Counted from the stretch's first letter, positions 1-8,368 are shown. The stretch: 32,562 bases of DNA from Candidatus Poseidoniaceae archaeon (GCA_938084675.1 CALKGM010000030.1:1-32562); one strand, 5' to 3'. Notes: generated by a model from the letters alone, not told the origin. Program-made: numbers and translations.

Positions 1-1092
1 GTGCGCCGTCTTGGTACTCGAGACCATTGGAAGAAACATCGTGATGCTCGGGTCAGTGCCGAACAGGTCAACACCCCAATGAGCATGGATTCACCCAAAG
101 GATTTACCTCCAACGAAATCCATTCTATGGAACGCTTGGGACTCAAGCCCCGACTTCTCTATGAGCGTCCACTGCCAGGAGAAAAAGCCGCTCTCAACGT
201 TCTCTATTCGTTTCTCGATGAACGTGGTCGAACCTATCGTAAAGACATGTCCAGCCCCAAAACGGGATGGGATGCTTGCTCCCGGTTGTCACCTTATCTT
301 GCTGCAGGTTGCATTACTATTCGACAAATTCTCCACCACACCCGCCGCAAACAGAAAAAGGTCAAAGTCAACCCACGCTCAAAAGAAAACCTTGGTTGGA
401 CTTCGAGTTTAAGCTCGTTCCAAAGCCGTCTTGCATGGCATTGTCATTTCATCCAACGGTTGGAATCGGAGGCGACAATGGATGTCATTGCCTTGAATCC
501 CGAATTGGATGGGCATCTGGCACGAGAAATGGACGCTGAACGGTACGCTGCTTGGTCTCAAGGAAAAACGGGGTGGCCGTTTTTTGATGCTTGCATGCGT
601 TCACTGATTGCGACGGGCTGGATTAACTTCCGTATGCGCGCTATGCTGCAGTCGGTTGCATCATACACGCTCTGGCTGCCTTGGACGGATACAGGTCTCC
701 ATCTCGCTCGATGTTTTTTGGATTATGAGCCGGGCATTCACTGGTCACAAGTTCACATGCAGTCGGGTGTGACCGGTATCAACTCAATACGGGCCTATTC
801 TATTCGCAAGCAATCCACAGACCAAGACCCAGATGGTGATTTTATACGAACTTGGGTTGAAGAGTTGCGAGATGTGCCCAAAGAACACATCCACGAACCG
901 TGGCTGATGAGCGACGAGCAACAAAAGAACTTCAATTGCATCATTGGTGAAGACTATCCCTCTCCAATCGTCGATGAGAAAACGGCACGTAAGGAAGGCG
1001 TAAGTAAATCCTATTCGGCAAAATCAAAACCAGAATCAAAGCAACGCTCATTGCTTGTTTACGAAATTCACGGAAGTCGAAAACGGCGATAG
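1..1092 (+). CDS. Cryptochrome/DNA photolyase family protein, C-terminal part (5' end outside window)
   Basis: The 363 visible residues are the helical FAD-binding domain of the photolyase/cryptochrome superfamily. The frame is open from base 1, so the N-terminal antenna-binding alpha/beta domain probably lies upstream and the GTG at base 1 need not be the start. Around residues 181-215 the run R-Y-x-x-W-x-x-G-x-T-G-W-P-x-x-D-A-x-M-R-x-L is the typical FAD-domain signature, followed by an N-F-R-M-R-A-M segment. Near 256-271 GVTGINSIRAYSIRKQ matches the segment of photolyase-like proteins that ends a few residues before a D-P-D-G-x-F-I-R block. Such proteins either repair UV lesions using light and reduced FAD or act as blue-light receptors; substrate class cannot be told from this part. 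A lysine/arginine-rich tail closes the protein. A DsrE-family gene ends 3 bases downstream on the other strand, and a second photolyase follows it. Confidence 0.9.
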   Translation: MRRLGTRDHWKKHRDARVSAEQVNTPMSMDSPKGFTSNEIHSMERLGLKPRLLYERPLPGEKAALNVLYSFLDERGRTYRKDMSSPKTGWDACSRLSPYLAAGCITIRQILHHTRRKQKKVKVNPRSKENLGWTSSLSSFQSRLAWHCHFIQRLESEATMDVIALNPELDGHLAREMDAERYAAWSQGKTGWPFFDACMRSLIATGWINFRMRAMLQSVASYTLWLPWTDTGLHLARCFLDYEPGIHWSQVHMQSGVTGINSIRAYSIRKQSTDQDPDGDFIRTWVEELRDVPKEHIHEPWLMSDEQQKNFNCIIGEDYPSPIVDEKTARKEGVSKSYSAKSKPESKQRSLLVYEIHGSRKRR

Positions 1093-1095
1093 GCT

Positions 1096-1488
1096 TCAGT
1101 AAACCATCTGCACTTCGGAGTCGGCAGCGAGTTGAATGACGCCAGGTGGTCCGCTCCAAATGAGGTCCAAGCCTTCGACAAACATGCCGTCTGAGTTTTC
1201 AGGCGTAAGACCGACGACGGCTTGCGAACCGGTGGAACAGTAGATACCTTCTGCATTCTTTACAAGTTCCTTGAGTATGCCTTGGCAGAAACCTTCGGGT
1301 GTGCCTACGCTTGAGTCAAGTTTCGAAATGTAGTCACTCTGCAAGAGTTTTACGCCGAATGAAGCAAAGAAGACATTCACATTGTGTCCGTCGTTTATCG
1401 CTTGATTGGCACAAGCCATTCCAACGATGCACTTGCGTGGGTCAACTTCAGGATCGGTTACAATTTTGAAGAACATATTCTTGCTCAT
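1096..1488 (-). CDS. DsrE/DsrF-like family protein
   Basis: This 130-residue soluble protein has the small alpha/beta fold of the DsrE/DsrF family. It opens with a short strand (MFFKIVTDPE), then R-K-C-x-V-G-M-A-C-A-N-Q-A followed by the strand NVNVFFASFGV, and a later G-I-Y-C-S-T-G-S segment. The cysteines at about 20 and 26 and the later one are candidates for the persulfide-carrying residues used by some family members in sulfur relay; many DsrE proteins lack a known reaction, so the role is open. It sits convergent to the partial photolyase and divergent from the full-length one, an arrangement that could link it to redox or light stress, but that is inference. The minus-strand upstream region has an A/T-rich stretch near 1519-1530 that may hold its promoter. 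Confidence 0.75.
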   Translation of the reverse strand: MSKNMFFKIVTDPEVDPRKCIVGMACANQAINDGHNVNVFFASFGVKLLQSDYISKLDSSVGTPEGFCQGILKELVKNAEGIYCSTGSQAVVGLTPENSDGMFVEGLDLIWSGPPGVIQLAADSEVQMVY

Positions 1489-1553
1489 GAGACGATGTTA
1501 AAACTGAATGTATTAGGTTTTTTTTATTCGAATTCTTGTGGCTTAAACATCGG

Positions 1554-1560
1554 TATATAT
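1554..1560 (+). promoter_or_regulatory. TATA-like box for the class II-like photolyase (leaderless start)
   Basis: TATATAT centred at 1557 lies 26 nt upstream of the ATG at 1583. That spacing fits an archaeal promoter whose transcript begins at or within a few bases of the start codon, so the mRNA would be leaderless. It also argues for ATG 1583 over the in-frame TTG at 1577. Inferred from sequence only. Confidence 0.55.
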
Positions 1561-1582
1561 CTCATCAGGCGAACCGTTGAAC

Positions 1583-3514
1583 ATGATTGACCGACTTCCG
1601 AGCCATTTGGCCGAACGCACCCGTCAACTCAATTCGATAGATACTCTCTACGGAGATGGTCCTGTCGTTGTTTGGCTCAAGTCTTCTTTCCGCGTTCATG
1701 AGAACCCTGCCATCGAAGTAGGCGCAACCATTGCACAACAAAACGGTCTCCCGCTTTTGATTTACCACGGCATCGATGAACGGTATCCACACGCCTCTCT
1801 TCGACACCACAACATGCTGTTAGAGGCTGCAATCGATATGGACGAGAACTGTAGAAAGAACAGCCTCCGCTATGTGCTCCACCTCGCACGTGAAGGCCAT
1901 CGCCAACCTGTACTGAAAGAATTCAGTCAAACCGCAAGTTGCATTGTCACCGATATGTTCCCCCTTCCTCCGTGGACAGAATGGCTTCAGACCATTTCGG
2001 CAACAGCGAAAGGGCCGGTGTTCGATGTTGATTGCCATTGTGTTGTCCCAATGCCGATGTTTGGGAAATCGGTAGATCGCCCCTACAAATACCGTGATGC
2101 AACCAAGAAGATGCGAAAGAAACGATTGCAAGCATCGTGGCCTGTTCTCGATGTTCAAGCCGAACAATACACGGGTGAACTTCCGTTTGAGCCGGTTGAT
2201 ATTGCGAATCGCGTTATAGATCCAAATGAGCGAATTGCTCTGCTGCAAGAATGCAACATCGATCCGACGGTTCTGCCGATTTGGGATGTTCGAGGCGGCG
2301 AGAAAGCAGCTCTGCAAAAGTGGCAGAAATTTTTCGACAAAGGCCTCAATGGTTATGCTCGTAGAAGAAATAACGCTGCAGATACAACGGGCGTCTCAAG
2401 GCTGTCTCACGCCTTCCACTACGGATTTTTATCACCGATGAGGGTCGCCCGAGAAGCGGCTGCTGTTGGAACTAAATCCGCAGATAAGTACCTCGATGAA
2501 CTCTTGGTTTTCCGTGAACATGCTTGGCATCATATCTACGCAGTGCCAGAGCCTTATGCCCCTTCAAACCTCCCAGATTGGGCCAAGCAATCGTGGAGAG
2601 ATACCTCTGATGACCCGAGACCAGTCCTCCTTACCTCCCGCCAACTCGAATACGCCACATCACCCTTTGAATTATGGAATCTATGCCAGCAATCTCTCGT
2701 TCGGCATGGTGAATTACACAACAATCTCAGAATGACTTGGGGCAAAGCCTTCCCACTTTGGACTCAAAATCTTGAAATCTCGCTTGAACAATCACAGATG
2801 CTGAACGACAAATACGCTCTTGACGGCCGAGATCCGTCTTCAGTGGTTGGTATTCAGTGGTGTCATGGCCTGTTTGATCGAGCCTTTTTCCCTTCTGAAC
2901 CGGTCATGGGTGTGGTGAGAAAACGAGACATCGTGACGCATTCATCGCGTCTTGACACCGAGCGTTACGGCGCTCATGTCAAACGCAATCCAAGCAAGGT
3001 CGATGGAGTCTACCTTCTGCAGGGGCGAAATCCGATTACTTCTTTCGTTGCCAATGTTCTTTCCGACCAAGGATATACGGCTCACTTTACTGAAACAGGA
3101 GATGCCTCAACTTCAACCGATTCCATACCCCCACTCAGCGAACGTGATTTCCAGCGCCATCCGACTTGGTTGGTTGAAAAATATCTTGTATTGGAGAAAG
3201 AAATGCATGTCCAAAACCCTCGCGTCGAATCATCCCATGTTTCCACTGGACTGAGTGAAGACGGTTCTACGGCCAGTGTTGAAAACCAACATCATGCTGC
3301 TTTAAGCATCATCTCCATCATTGAAGGCAGACTCGTTTTTACTGCCGCCCCACACCAATCCGAACCTTCATCTTCCACGGGCAGAAACTCGGGCCATTCA
3401 GTTCCACTTGTTGAACAATTGAGGCATGCAGCGTGGGATCTTGCTCGTCGTATGTTTGCTTTGCATGCGCATCAATCAGAGTCTGCTTATGCTGTCCAAA
3501 CTCGTTTATTTTGA
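1583..3514 (+). CDS. Class II-like DNA photolyase with long C-terminal extension
   Basis: This is a 643-residue flavoprotein of the photolyase superfamily, predicted to split UV-induced pyrimidine dimers using light. Residues about 20-170 form the N-terminal Rossmann-like domain (VVVWLKSSFRVHENPAI). Residues about 255-465 form the FAD-binding helical domain. Class II features are N-N-x-R-M-T-W-G-K near 380-388, the L-N-D-K-Y-x-L-D-G-R-D-P segment near 407-418, and P-V-M-G-V-V-R-K-R just after. Class II enzymes usually end soon after this point, but here about 170 residues (474-643) follow that I cannot assign. They begin with a hydrophobic strand-loop-helix (VYLLQGRNPITSFVANVL) and contain a low-complexity middle. 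The start is ATG 1583, from the TATA-like box 26 nt upstream; an in-frame TTG lies two codons earlier. It is distinct in sequence from the photolyase ending at 1092. Confidence 0.88.
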   Translation: MIDRLPSHLAERTRQLNSIDTLYGDGPVVVWLKSSFRVHENPAIEVGATIAQQNGLPLLIYHGIDERYPHASLRHHNMLLEAAIDMDENCRKNSLRYVLHLAREGHRQPVLKEFSQTASCIVTDMFPLPPWTEWLQTISATAKGPVFDVDCHCVVPMPMFGKSVDRPYKYRDATKKMRKKRLQASWPVLDVQAEQYTGELPFEPVDIANRVIDPNERIALLQECNIDPTVLPIWDVRGGEKAALQKWQKFFDKGLNGYARRRNNAADTTGVSRLSHAFHYGFLSPMRVAREAAAVGTKSADKYLDELLVFREHAWHHIYAVPEPYAPSNLPDWAKQSWRDTSDDPRPVLLTSRQLEYATSPFELWNLCQQSLVRHGELHNNLRMTWGKAFPLWTQNLEISLEQSQMLNDKYALDGRDPSSVVGIQWCHGLFDRAFFPSEPVMGVVRKRDIVTHSSRLDTERYGAHVKRNPSKVDGVYLLQGRNPITSFVANVLSDQGYTAHFTETGDASTSTDSIPPLSERDFQRHPTWLVEKYLVLEKEMHVQNPRVESSHVSTGLSEDGSTASVENQHHAALSIISIIEGRLVFTAAPHQSEPSSSTGRNSGHSVPLVEQLRHAAWDLARRMFALHAHQSESAYAVQTRLF

Positions 3515-3600
3515 TCATCAATGCCGCATTGTGCACTGTGTCTTCTCGAGCGTTTCATCTACAGATGCATGGCTTGAATTGCTGAATGAATCGTCGTGAG

Positions 3601-3607
3601 TTTATTA
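3601..3607 (+). promoter_or_regulatory. TATA-like box for HEAT-repeat protein (leaderless start)
   Basis: TTTATTA centred at 3604 lies 27 nt before ATG 3631, with no Shine-Dalgarno sequence between, which again suggests a leaderless transcript. The rest of the 3515-3630 gap shows nothing further that I recognise. Confidence 0.5.
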
Positions 3608-3630
3608 GGGGTTGAATCCACGAATTATCG

Positions 3631-5160
3631 ATGTTAATCGACACGCCTTTCGGACAACTTTTGGTTAACACGGAACTCTCTCGAAACAGAGTCATGGCTA
3701 TTCTTCGTGCTCTTAATTGGTGTGACGCCATCGTCGAAGGGAGTCTTTGGCGTAAGTCTTCACGTGAAGGTTTTGTTTCGCTTACTCAAACCATTAACGG
3801 GCAATTTCTCGAGGTGTTCCCCCTCCGTGCTGCTTCGCTTGATGCTGGCAATCCTACGTTGTTTCAACGAAATCATCTCCCTATCAATCTCAACGGGCGA
3901 AGCGCATGCGTCCGTTCTCATTCAGCGACACGACCACGGCCTTTACACGCTGATATGGTGGCCAGTATGCTTCTTTTGTTGGGTTCTGCAGATTTCGACC
4001 CGCTTCAAGTCCCTCTTACTCTCACGCCGATTCTTACCGAAGAACAACAGGCTCTCCTGCCACCTCGGCAAATCAACAACCATCTTCATGCCCCACGTTT
4101 GGAAACTCATCCGCTTGAGTGCAATGACGAAGAAGCACGGCAGTTTTTCCAAGAGCAGCCGGCTGCCGATTGGAGTCATCATGCTCGCCGTCTTTCGGCG
4201 ACTCGTCACCAATCGACGCTCCGCTGGGTACTTCTCCATTTGGCGGCAGAGGAAATCGATGCATACGGCGTGAGCCGATGGATGTCGGGTAGATTTTATT
4301 CCTGCCAACATATCTTCACCGAACACGACATTGAACAATTTCTCAATCATGAGGACCAAACTTTGCGTTCATGGGCTGTGGAGAACTTACGATCGACGGA
4401 TACAGAACATCAATTGAATCTCTTGGAACCTATGCTCACTGACATCTCTTCAGCAGTCCTTCATAGAGTCATGACGAGAATTCGCTCGTTGTCCATCCCA
4501 ACTCAACAGAAACTCGATCTGTTTCAACCGGTTCTCGAATCGCAATGCCACGTTGCCATTTCCCAAATCGGCCATCTTGAGATTGAACCATCAGTTAAAC
4601 TCGAAATACTGCAACCGTATCTTGATGATGCCAATTCCAATATTGTGGTGGGTACAATTCGCGCTCTGCGTCACTCAGGTGATGAATCAACGGAGCAGAT
4701 TTTGATTTCCAATCTGAATCATGCCGATGACCTCGTAGTGCGTTGTCTTTTACAGAGCATAGCGTCTTTTGGGCCATGGTTTGAATCCAAAATACCGCTG
4801 TACTATGAACGCTCAAACCTTCACCAAGCCCTGCTTTCGGCGCTTGAGAGGGCCGAGGGTTTTTCTCCAGTACCTTACATCACTCAATTGCTTAACGGTC
4901 AACGAAACACCATCATCGTACGGGGTATCTCTACGCTTGCTAAGATCGGATGTAAGCAAGCTATCAAGACCATTGGTAACTATCTTTTAGCGTTCAAATC
5001 GATTTATGTCCGCAGAAACGCTGCCGAATATCTTGGAGAAACCGGTCATGAATCAGCACTCGAATTTCTTGAGGCCGCCTTGGTGGATGCTTCACCTGGT
5101 GTTCGGCAATCATCACTACGGTCAATCGCACAAATACACGCAGTTCAGCATTCGTGGTAA
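3631..5160 (+). CDS. HEAT-repeat protein
   Basis: This is a soluble protein of 509 residues with no signal peptide or membrane segment. Residues 1 to about 190 form an N-terminal region I cannot place. From about residue 235 to the end it consists of repeated helix pairs typical of HEAT or PBS-lyase-like repeats. Examples are the LNHEDQTLRSWAVENL unit, the YLDDANSNIVVGTIRALRHS unit, the LNHADDLVVRCLLQSIASFG unit, and the last two units with VRRNAAEYLGETGHESALEF and SPGVRQSSLRSIAQI. Such solenoids act as protein-binding scaffolds or as parts of modifying enzymes; no catalytic motif is evident. It follows the class II-like photolyase by 116 nt but probably has its own promoter. It is convergent with the calcium-repeat protein, with five bases between the stop codons. 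Confidence 0.75.
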   Translation: MLIDTPFGQLLVNTELSRNRVMAILRALNWCDAIVEGSLWRKSSREGFVSLTQTINGQFLEVFPLRAASLDAGNPTLFQRNHLPINLNGRSACVRSHSATRPRPLHADMVASMLLLLGSADFDPLQVPLTLTPILTEEQQALLPPRQINNHLHAPRLETHPLECNDEEARQFFQEQPAADWSHHARRLSATRHQSTLRWVLLHLAAEEIDAYGVSRWMSGRFYSCQHIFTEHDIEQFLNHEDQTLRSWAVENLRSTDTEHQLNLLEPMLTDISSAVLHRVMTRIRSLSIPTQQKLDLFQPVLESQCHVAISQIGHLEIEPSVKLEILQPYLDDANSNIVVGTIRALRHSGDESTEQILISNLNHADDLVVRCLLQSIASFGPWFESKIPLYYERSNLHQALLSALERAEGFSPVPYITQLLNGQRNTIIVRGISTLAKIGCKQAIKTIGNYLLAFKSIYVRRNAAEYLGETGHESALEFLEAALVDASPGVRQSSLRSIAQIHAVQHSW

Positions 5161-5165
5161 TATTG

Positions 5166-6194
5166 TCACTCCTCTGAACTGAGGCCCATCTTCAGTCGCC
5201 GTGTAGAGTTCTCTTGCTCTTCAATCGTGTTTCTTAATATGAGCCCGTGCAAGGTATTGATTTTCTTGTTCTCAACCAAAGAATTCACCTGTTTTTCAAG
5301 TGAATATAATTTGTCTCCATCCTCAGTACATCGGATTTCATCGCGCAGAGATTCAAATCTTCTTTTCTTGGAGATGAAGAAATACAAGTAAAGTGGAATC
5401 AGTAAAAATGGAATCACCAATTCCTCTGTGACGATTTCAATGACGCCAGAGACTGAGATCTCTATAGCTTCAGCATCGTAGGCCGAAGAAATTTTGAAAC
5501 CGCCTTGGTAGAAGAAGCCGGTGTTGATGCCGAAATACTGGTTGAAGGGCGTTTTGTCAACGTCCAACGGATTTGAGCCGCGGTCTTGCTCGATGATATC
5601 AGGCCATCCATCGTTGTCATCATCATCATCAATCGCATCGGGTAATGTGTCAAAGTCTGAATCTTCAGGAACCGAATTTGGGTCCATTGGGTCATAGTAG
5701 GTGAGTACCAAGGACGCAGCAACTTCCATTTCGTTTGAGATGCCATCGCCGTCGATGTCCGTGTCCAATACATCCGGAATCCAATCCAAGTCCATATCTG
5801 AGCATCCAAACAAAACCTCTCGACTCGTTCCGAACTTCAACGGGCAGTCATCGGTGATATCGAGGTTTACTTGGTCGGCGAACATGTCACCGTCTTGGTC
5901 GCTCCAGGCATCGCTTCGCTGAGGAAAAACATCTGCCCCATCGGTGTAATTCCATGAACTGTCCGCATCCGAATAGCCGTCTCCGTCGGAATCAAGACAA
6001 CCAATACGGTCATTGGTGGAATTGCCAGCCACATCTGGACAAGCGTCTGTCTCTTCGTAACCATCGTCATCAGAATCAACAAAGGAAAACACCATCTCTT
6101 CCAGTTCGCTTCCTTTTGCCTGAGTCTCGCTGATGCTAAGAGCGAAGAGCATGACCAGTGCGAGTAGGAATGACTGCATGATTTTGTTACGCAC
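5166..6194 (-). CDS. Membrane-anchored thrombospondin type 3-like calcium-repeat surface protein
   Basis: This 342-residue secreted protein starts with a signal peptide (QSFLLALVMLFALSIS, likely cut near residue 26). Residues about 40-215 hold at least six acidic Dx[DN]xDG-type loops, including DSDDDGYEETD, DSDGDGYSDAD, DQDGDMFAD, DIDGDGISNEME and a DDDDDNDGWPD stretch, plus paired cysteines (ACPD, IGC, DDCP, FGCSD). These resemble thrombospondin type 3 repeats, which bind Ca2+ between aspartates. A hydrophobic segment near 258-274 (IPFLLIPLYLYFFI) is followed by KKRR and a charged, heptad-like tail of about 65 residues, so the repeats should face outside with a coiled tail in the cytoplasm. 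The start is GTG 6194; an ATG five codons in (6179) is possible. Its ligand or partner cannot be read from the sequence. Confidence 0.8.
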   Translation of the reverse strand: MRNKIMQSFLLALVMLFALSISETQAKGSELEEMVFSFVDSDDDGYEETDACPDVAGNSTNDRIGCLDSDGDGYSDADSSWNYTDGADVFPQRSDAWSDQDGDMFADQVNLDITDDCPLKFGTSREVLFGCSDMDLDWIPDVLDTDIDGDGISNEMEVAASLVLTYYDPMDPNSVPEDSDFDTLPDAIDDDDDNDGWPDIIEQDRGSNPLDVDKTPFNQYFGINTGFFYQGGFKISSAYDAEAIEISVSGVIEIVTEELVIPFLLIPLYLYFFISKKRRFESLRDEIRCTEDGDKLYSLEKQVNSLVENKKINTLHGLILRNTIEEQENSTRRLKMGLSSEE

Positions 6195-6233
6195 GCATCT
6201 TTTACCGTTCGGTCGTTTATGAAAGCCACGGCC

Positions 6234-6239
6234 TATATG
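6234..6239 (+). promoter_or_regulatory. TATA-like box upstream of thioredoxin-like lipoprotein
   Basis: TATATG centred near 6236 predicts transcription from about 6260, roughly 25 nt before ATG 6285. It lies inside the longer open frame that begins at 6219, which is one reason to reject that earlier start. Confidence 0.35.
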
Positions 6240-6284
6240 TCACAAAGGCGTAAGAATGAAGAGGGATATTCACTACGCCAAACC

Positions 6285-6785
6285 ATGAAGTTGAGCACCG
6301 TCTGTCTCTCACTGCTCTTGTTGATGTTGACCGCCTCGCCGGGTTGTATCGGCGGTGATGATGCTGAAAAGACGGAAAATATCCCTTCATTCTCGGTCGT
6401 CGCAGACGACAACGAAACGTATTCGTCTGAGAATTTACTCGGAACCCCTTACATTCTGCATTTCTCTGCCTCTTGGTGCAGTCAATGCAGGCCAACAATT
6501 CATGCCGTTGATGCACAACTTTCAGAACACATGTACATCATCGTATCAACCGATGCTGCAGATTCAACTAAGTTATCTGATTGGCATCAGCAAGTCAATG
6601 AGAGTAAGGAAGGAAGCACTGTAGATTCGCCTTTTTCAGCCAACGCAGACCTGTCCTCTACGTTGGGCATTAACAATACACCAACGCTCATTCTGGTTGG
6701 AAGCAACGGTGAAATGCTTGACCGCCACCTCGGTCCGATGACCGAAAACAGCGTAATCGATGAATTTTGGTCCCAGGCAGTTTAA
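6285..6785 (+). CDS. Thioredoxin-like lipoprotein (TlpA/ResA-like)
   Basis: This is an extracytoplasmic thiol-disulfide protein of 166 residues. Its signal peptide ends in a lipobox (TASPGC, Cys21), so it should be lipid-anchored on the outer face of the membrane. Residues about 35-150 form a thioredoxin fold: the active site W-C-S-Q-C-R-P puts redox cysteines at 65 and 68, and N-N-T-P-T-L-I-L-V-G carries the expected cis-proline. Relatives reduce or shuffle disulfides in secreted proteins or help mature c-type cytochromes; the partner is unknown. ATG 6285 is chosen because it puts the positively charged n-region and hydrophobic core at the N-terminus. An upstream in-frame ATG at 6219 would add 22 charged residues before the signal. 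It is divergent from the calcium-repeat protein and convergent with the HNH gene (2 nt apart). Confidence 0.85.
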   Translation: MKLSTVCLSLLLLMLTASPGCIGGDDAEKTENIPSFSVVADDNETYSSENLLGTPYILHFSASWCSQCRPTIHAVDAQLSEHMYIIVSTDAADSTKLSDWHQQVNESKEGSTVDSPFSANADLSSTLGINNTPTLILVGSNGEMLDRHLGPMTENSVIDEFWSQAV

Positions 6786-6787
6786 TT

Positions 6788-8293
6788 TCATTCGAAACTG
6801 TGAGGCAATTCGAATTGGATGAAGTGGAGTTTTTGCTCCCTCTCAATGCGACATAAAAATCCGCACTCAGTCAACAGCATGTGAATGCGTTCGGCATGAG
6901 TGCCGCCGTCTTTAACGCCAAACTTGGCAAAGTATGCGTCCCAACTTTCGCCGTCTTCTTTCCGTAAATCATCGAGTGCCTCTGTGACACTTTCGAGTGG
7001 TATCCGGGAATGGCTGAATGAATTCAGTAATGCGGTCATGCTCTCTCGGGCGAAGAGAACAGGCAATGAAACTGGTTTGGGGAGGTTTGTATCAAGGTCT
7101 TCCTGTGCCTCATGCTTTTTCTCAATTAAGGCAGGAACCTCAACATCTGCTGCAAAGTTGTGAAAATGGTAATCTTCTTTACCCAAGGAGTAAATGAATT
7201 GAACTGTCCCTTTCCTTTCGATGATGAACTGATTAGGATACAGGCGGATTAGGATGGCATTAATGGAGAGATTCTCCATCCCAATTTTTTGTTTAAACAG
7301 TTCAATACTTCCGTGTTTAAGGAACAATTTCTCAAGTCTTTCGATGCGGTATAACTTATCGTTTTTGATTGAATCTTCAATTCCACTCATTAAGTCCTCT
7401 CTCAATTTCGCAATGGCTTCTTCTTTGCTGAGTTCAACATAAATAGGCTTAATCTCTTCGTTACCGCTATCATCTGAAATGGCCGATGTCAGAAGAGTTG
7501 AAGTTTCCTTCTGTGAAATTTTGTACTCAACATATTCTCCGTCGCCAAACAAGTCATAATCTTCGACTGGAAGATTTTGCGACGAAGCAAGTTGATGCAG
7601 TTCCCAAAACAGGCGGGACATTTGATCGTCCAATTCCTCGTTCTTGCCGTGTACCTGCGTGATGAGAAAGCGAATCGCCCGGTCAGTAATCTTGAACCTT
7701 CCGCGTTTTTTTTCTTGACCGATTTCTAGAACTATCTTGTTCCTCGTTTGATTGCAGAGCCAACACATCCCAACACACTGCGGGAATTCTCCATCGTAGG
7801 AATTTTCGCCTCCATACGACACTGGCACAATGTGCTCAATTGTGAGTCCAAAGAGGCCTCTTGTGAGCATTTCGACGCCACATGTAGGGCATTGTGTTCC
7901 TCTTGATTGCTTAGCAAGTGGCCGAAGTTTGTCCCTGTCGCGGGTATTTTTACCGGCTTTTCTTTTAAAATGTTCATGAGCAGTCCTTTGGCTTGCAAGG
8001 ATATGTGCTTCTAATCGTTCCTGGCGGAGAATTGCTTGACTTTCAATACCTTTCTTGTGGTTTGAATATTCACTGAACAAAAGGAATCCCGCTTCGACCC
8101 GAAACTCTTCTGGAAACAGTTGGTCTAATTTTTTCTGGAAATTATGAGATTCCTTAAGCCCCAACCTCTTCCAAACCTCTTCCTTTGAACCGTGCTGAAT
8201 GTAAAATCGCCTTAATCCAGAATTAATTTTTGTCCCTTTACTGACCATCTTAATCAAGTGCTCATAATACAGCGATTTCAATTTTCCATCCAT
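6788..8293 (-). CDS. HNH endonuclease domain flanked by three winged-helix-like repeats
   Basis: This 501-residue protein has a central HNH nuclease core. Residues 135-138 are CPTC, then L-T-I-E-H-I-V-P-V-S with His154, a GG turn, and CWLC at 177-180 followed by N-Q-T-R-N-K; the four cysteines should bind a structural zinc ion as in McrA-type HNH proteins. Around it lie three similar modules at about 24-76, 310-369 and 434-495. Modules 1 and 2 share a helix ending in H-G-S, a K-R-L-G-L/K-Q-K-I-G-M helix, L-F-P-x-x-F-R-V-E / L-Y-P-x-x-F-I-I-E, and a beta hairpin; module 3 is weaker. They look like winged-helix DNA-binding units. ATG 8293 is preferred over 8326 because a GGAGGTGA Shine-Dalgarno sequence precedes it. 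The target is unknown: a restriction-like defence nuclease or a selfish nuclease are both possible. It stands alone between housekeeping genes. Confidence 0.82.
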   Translation of the reverse strand: MDGKLKSLYYEHLIKMVSKGTKINSGLRRFYIQHGSKEEVWKRLGLKESHNFQKKLDQLFPEEFRVEAGFLLFSEYSNHKKGIESQAILRQERLEAHILASQRTAHEHFKRKAGKNTRDRDKLRPLAKQSRGTQCPTCGVEMLTRGLFGLTIEHIVPVSYGGENSYDGEFPQCVGMCWLCNQTRNKIVLEIGQEKKRGRFKITDRAIRFLITQVHGKNEELDDQMSRLFWELHQLASSQNLPVEDYDLFGDGEYVEYKISQKETSTLLTSAISDDSGNEEIKPIYVELSKEEAIAKLREDLMSGIEDSIKNDKLYRIERLEKLFLKHGSIELFKQKIGMENLSINAILIRLYPNQFIIERKGTVQFIYSLGKEDYHFHNFAADVEVPALIEKKHEAQEDLDTNLPKPVSLPVLFARESMTALLNSFSHSRIPLESVTEALDDLRKEDGESWDAYFAKFGVKDGGTHAERIHMLLTECGFLCRIEREQKLHFIQFELPHSFE

Positions 8294-8297
8294 ACCC

Positions 8298-8305
8298 TCA
8301 CCTCC
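8298..8305 (-). promoter_or_regulatory. Strong Shine-Dalgarno sequence deciding the HNH gene start
   Basis: Read on the minus strand, GGAGGTGA ends 4 nt before ATG 8293 (7 nt from the GGAGG core). It is the best Shine-Dalgarno match I saw in the window. It falls inside the longer frame from 8326, arguing against that start. Confidence 0.75.
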
Positions 8306-8343
8306 TTTGACAGGAACTCCAATCAAATGTTTTGCTGACTGGA

Positions 8344-8349
8344 TTTAAA
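8344..8349 (-). promoter_or_regulatory. TATA-like box for the HNH gene
   Basis: TTTAAA, read on the minus strand in the context GTTTAAATCC, lies about 53 nt before ATG 8293. A transcript starting about 25 nt downstream of it would have a short leader containing the Shine-Dalgarno sequence. Confidence 0.4.
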
Positions 8350-8368
8350 CAGTTCGCCAGCCGATATC

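Noticed and set aside
1820-2317. 165-codon minus-strand frame within the photolyase gene
   Set aside because: It lies wholly inside the photolyase Rossmann domain region and has no family features.
5601-5640. Simple repeat of ATC triplets in the calcium-repeat gene
   Set aside because: It is explained by the run of aspartate codons on the coding (minus) strand.
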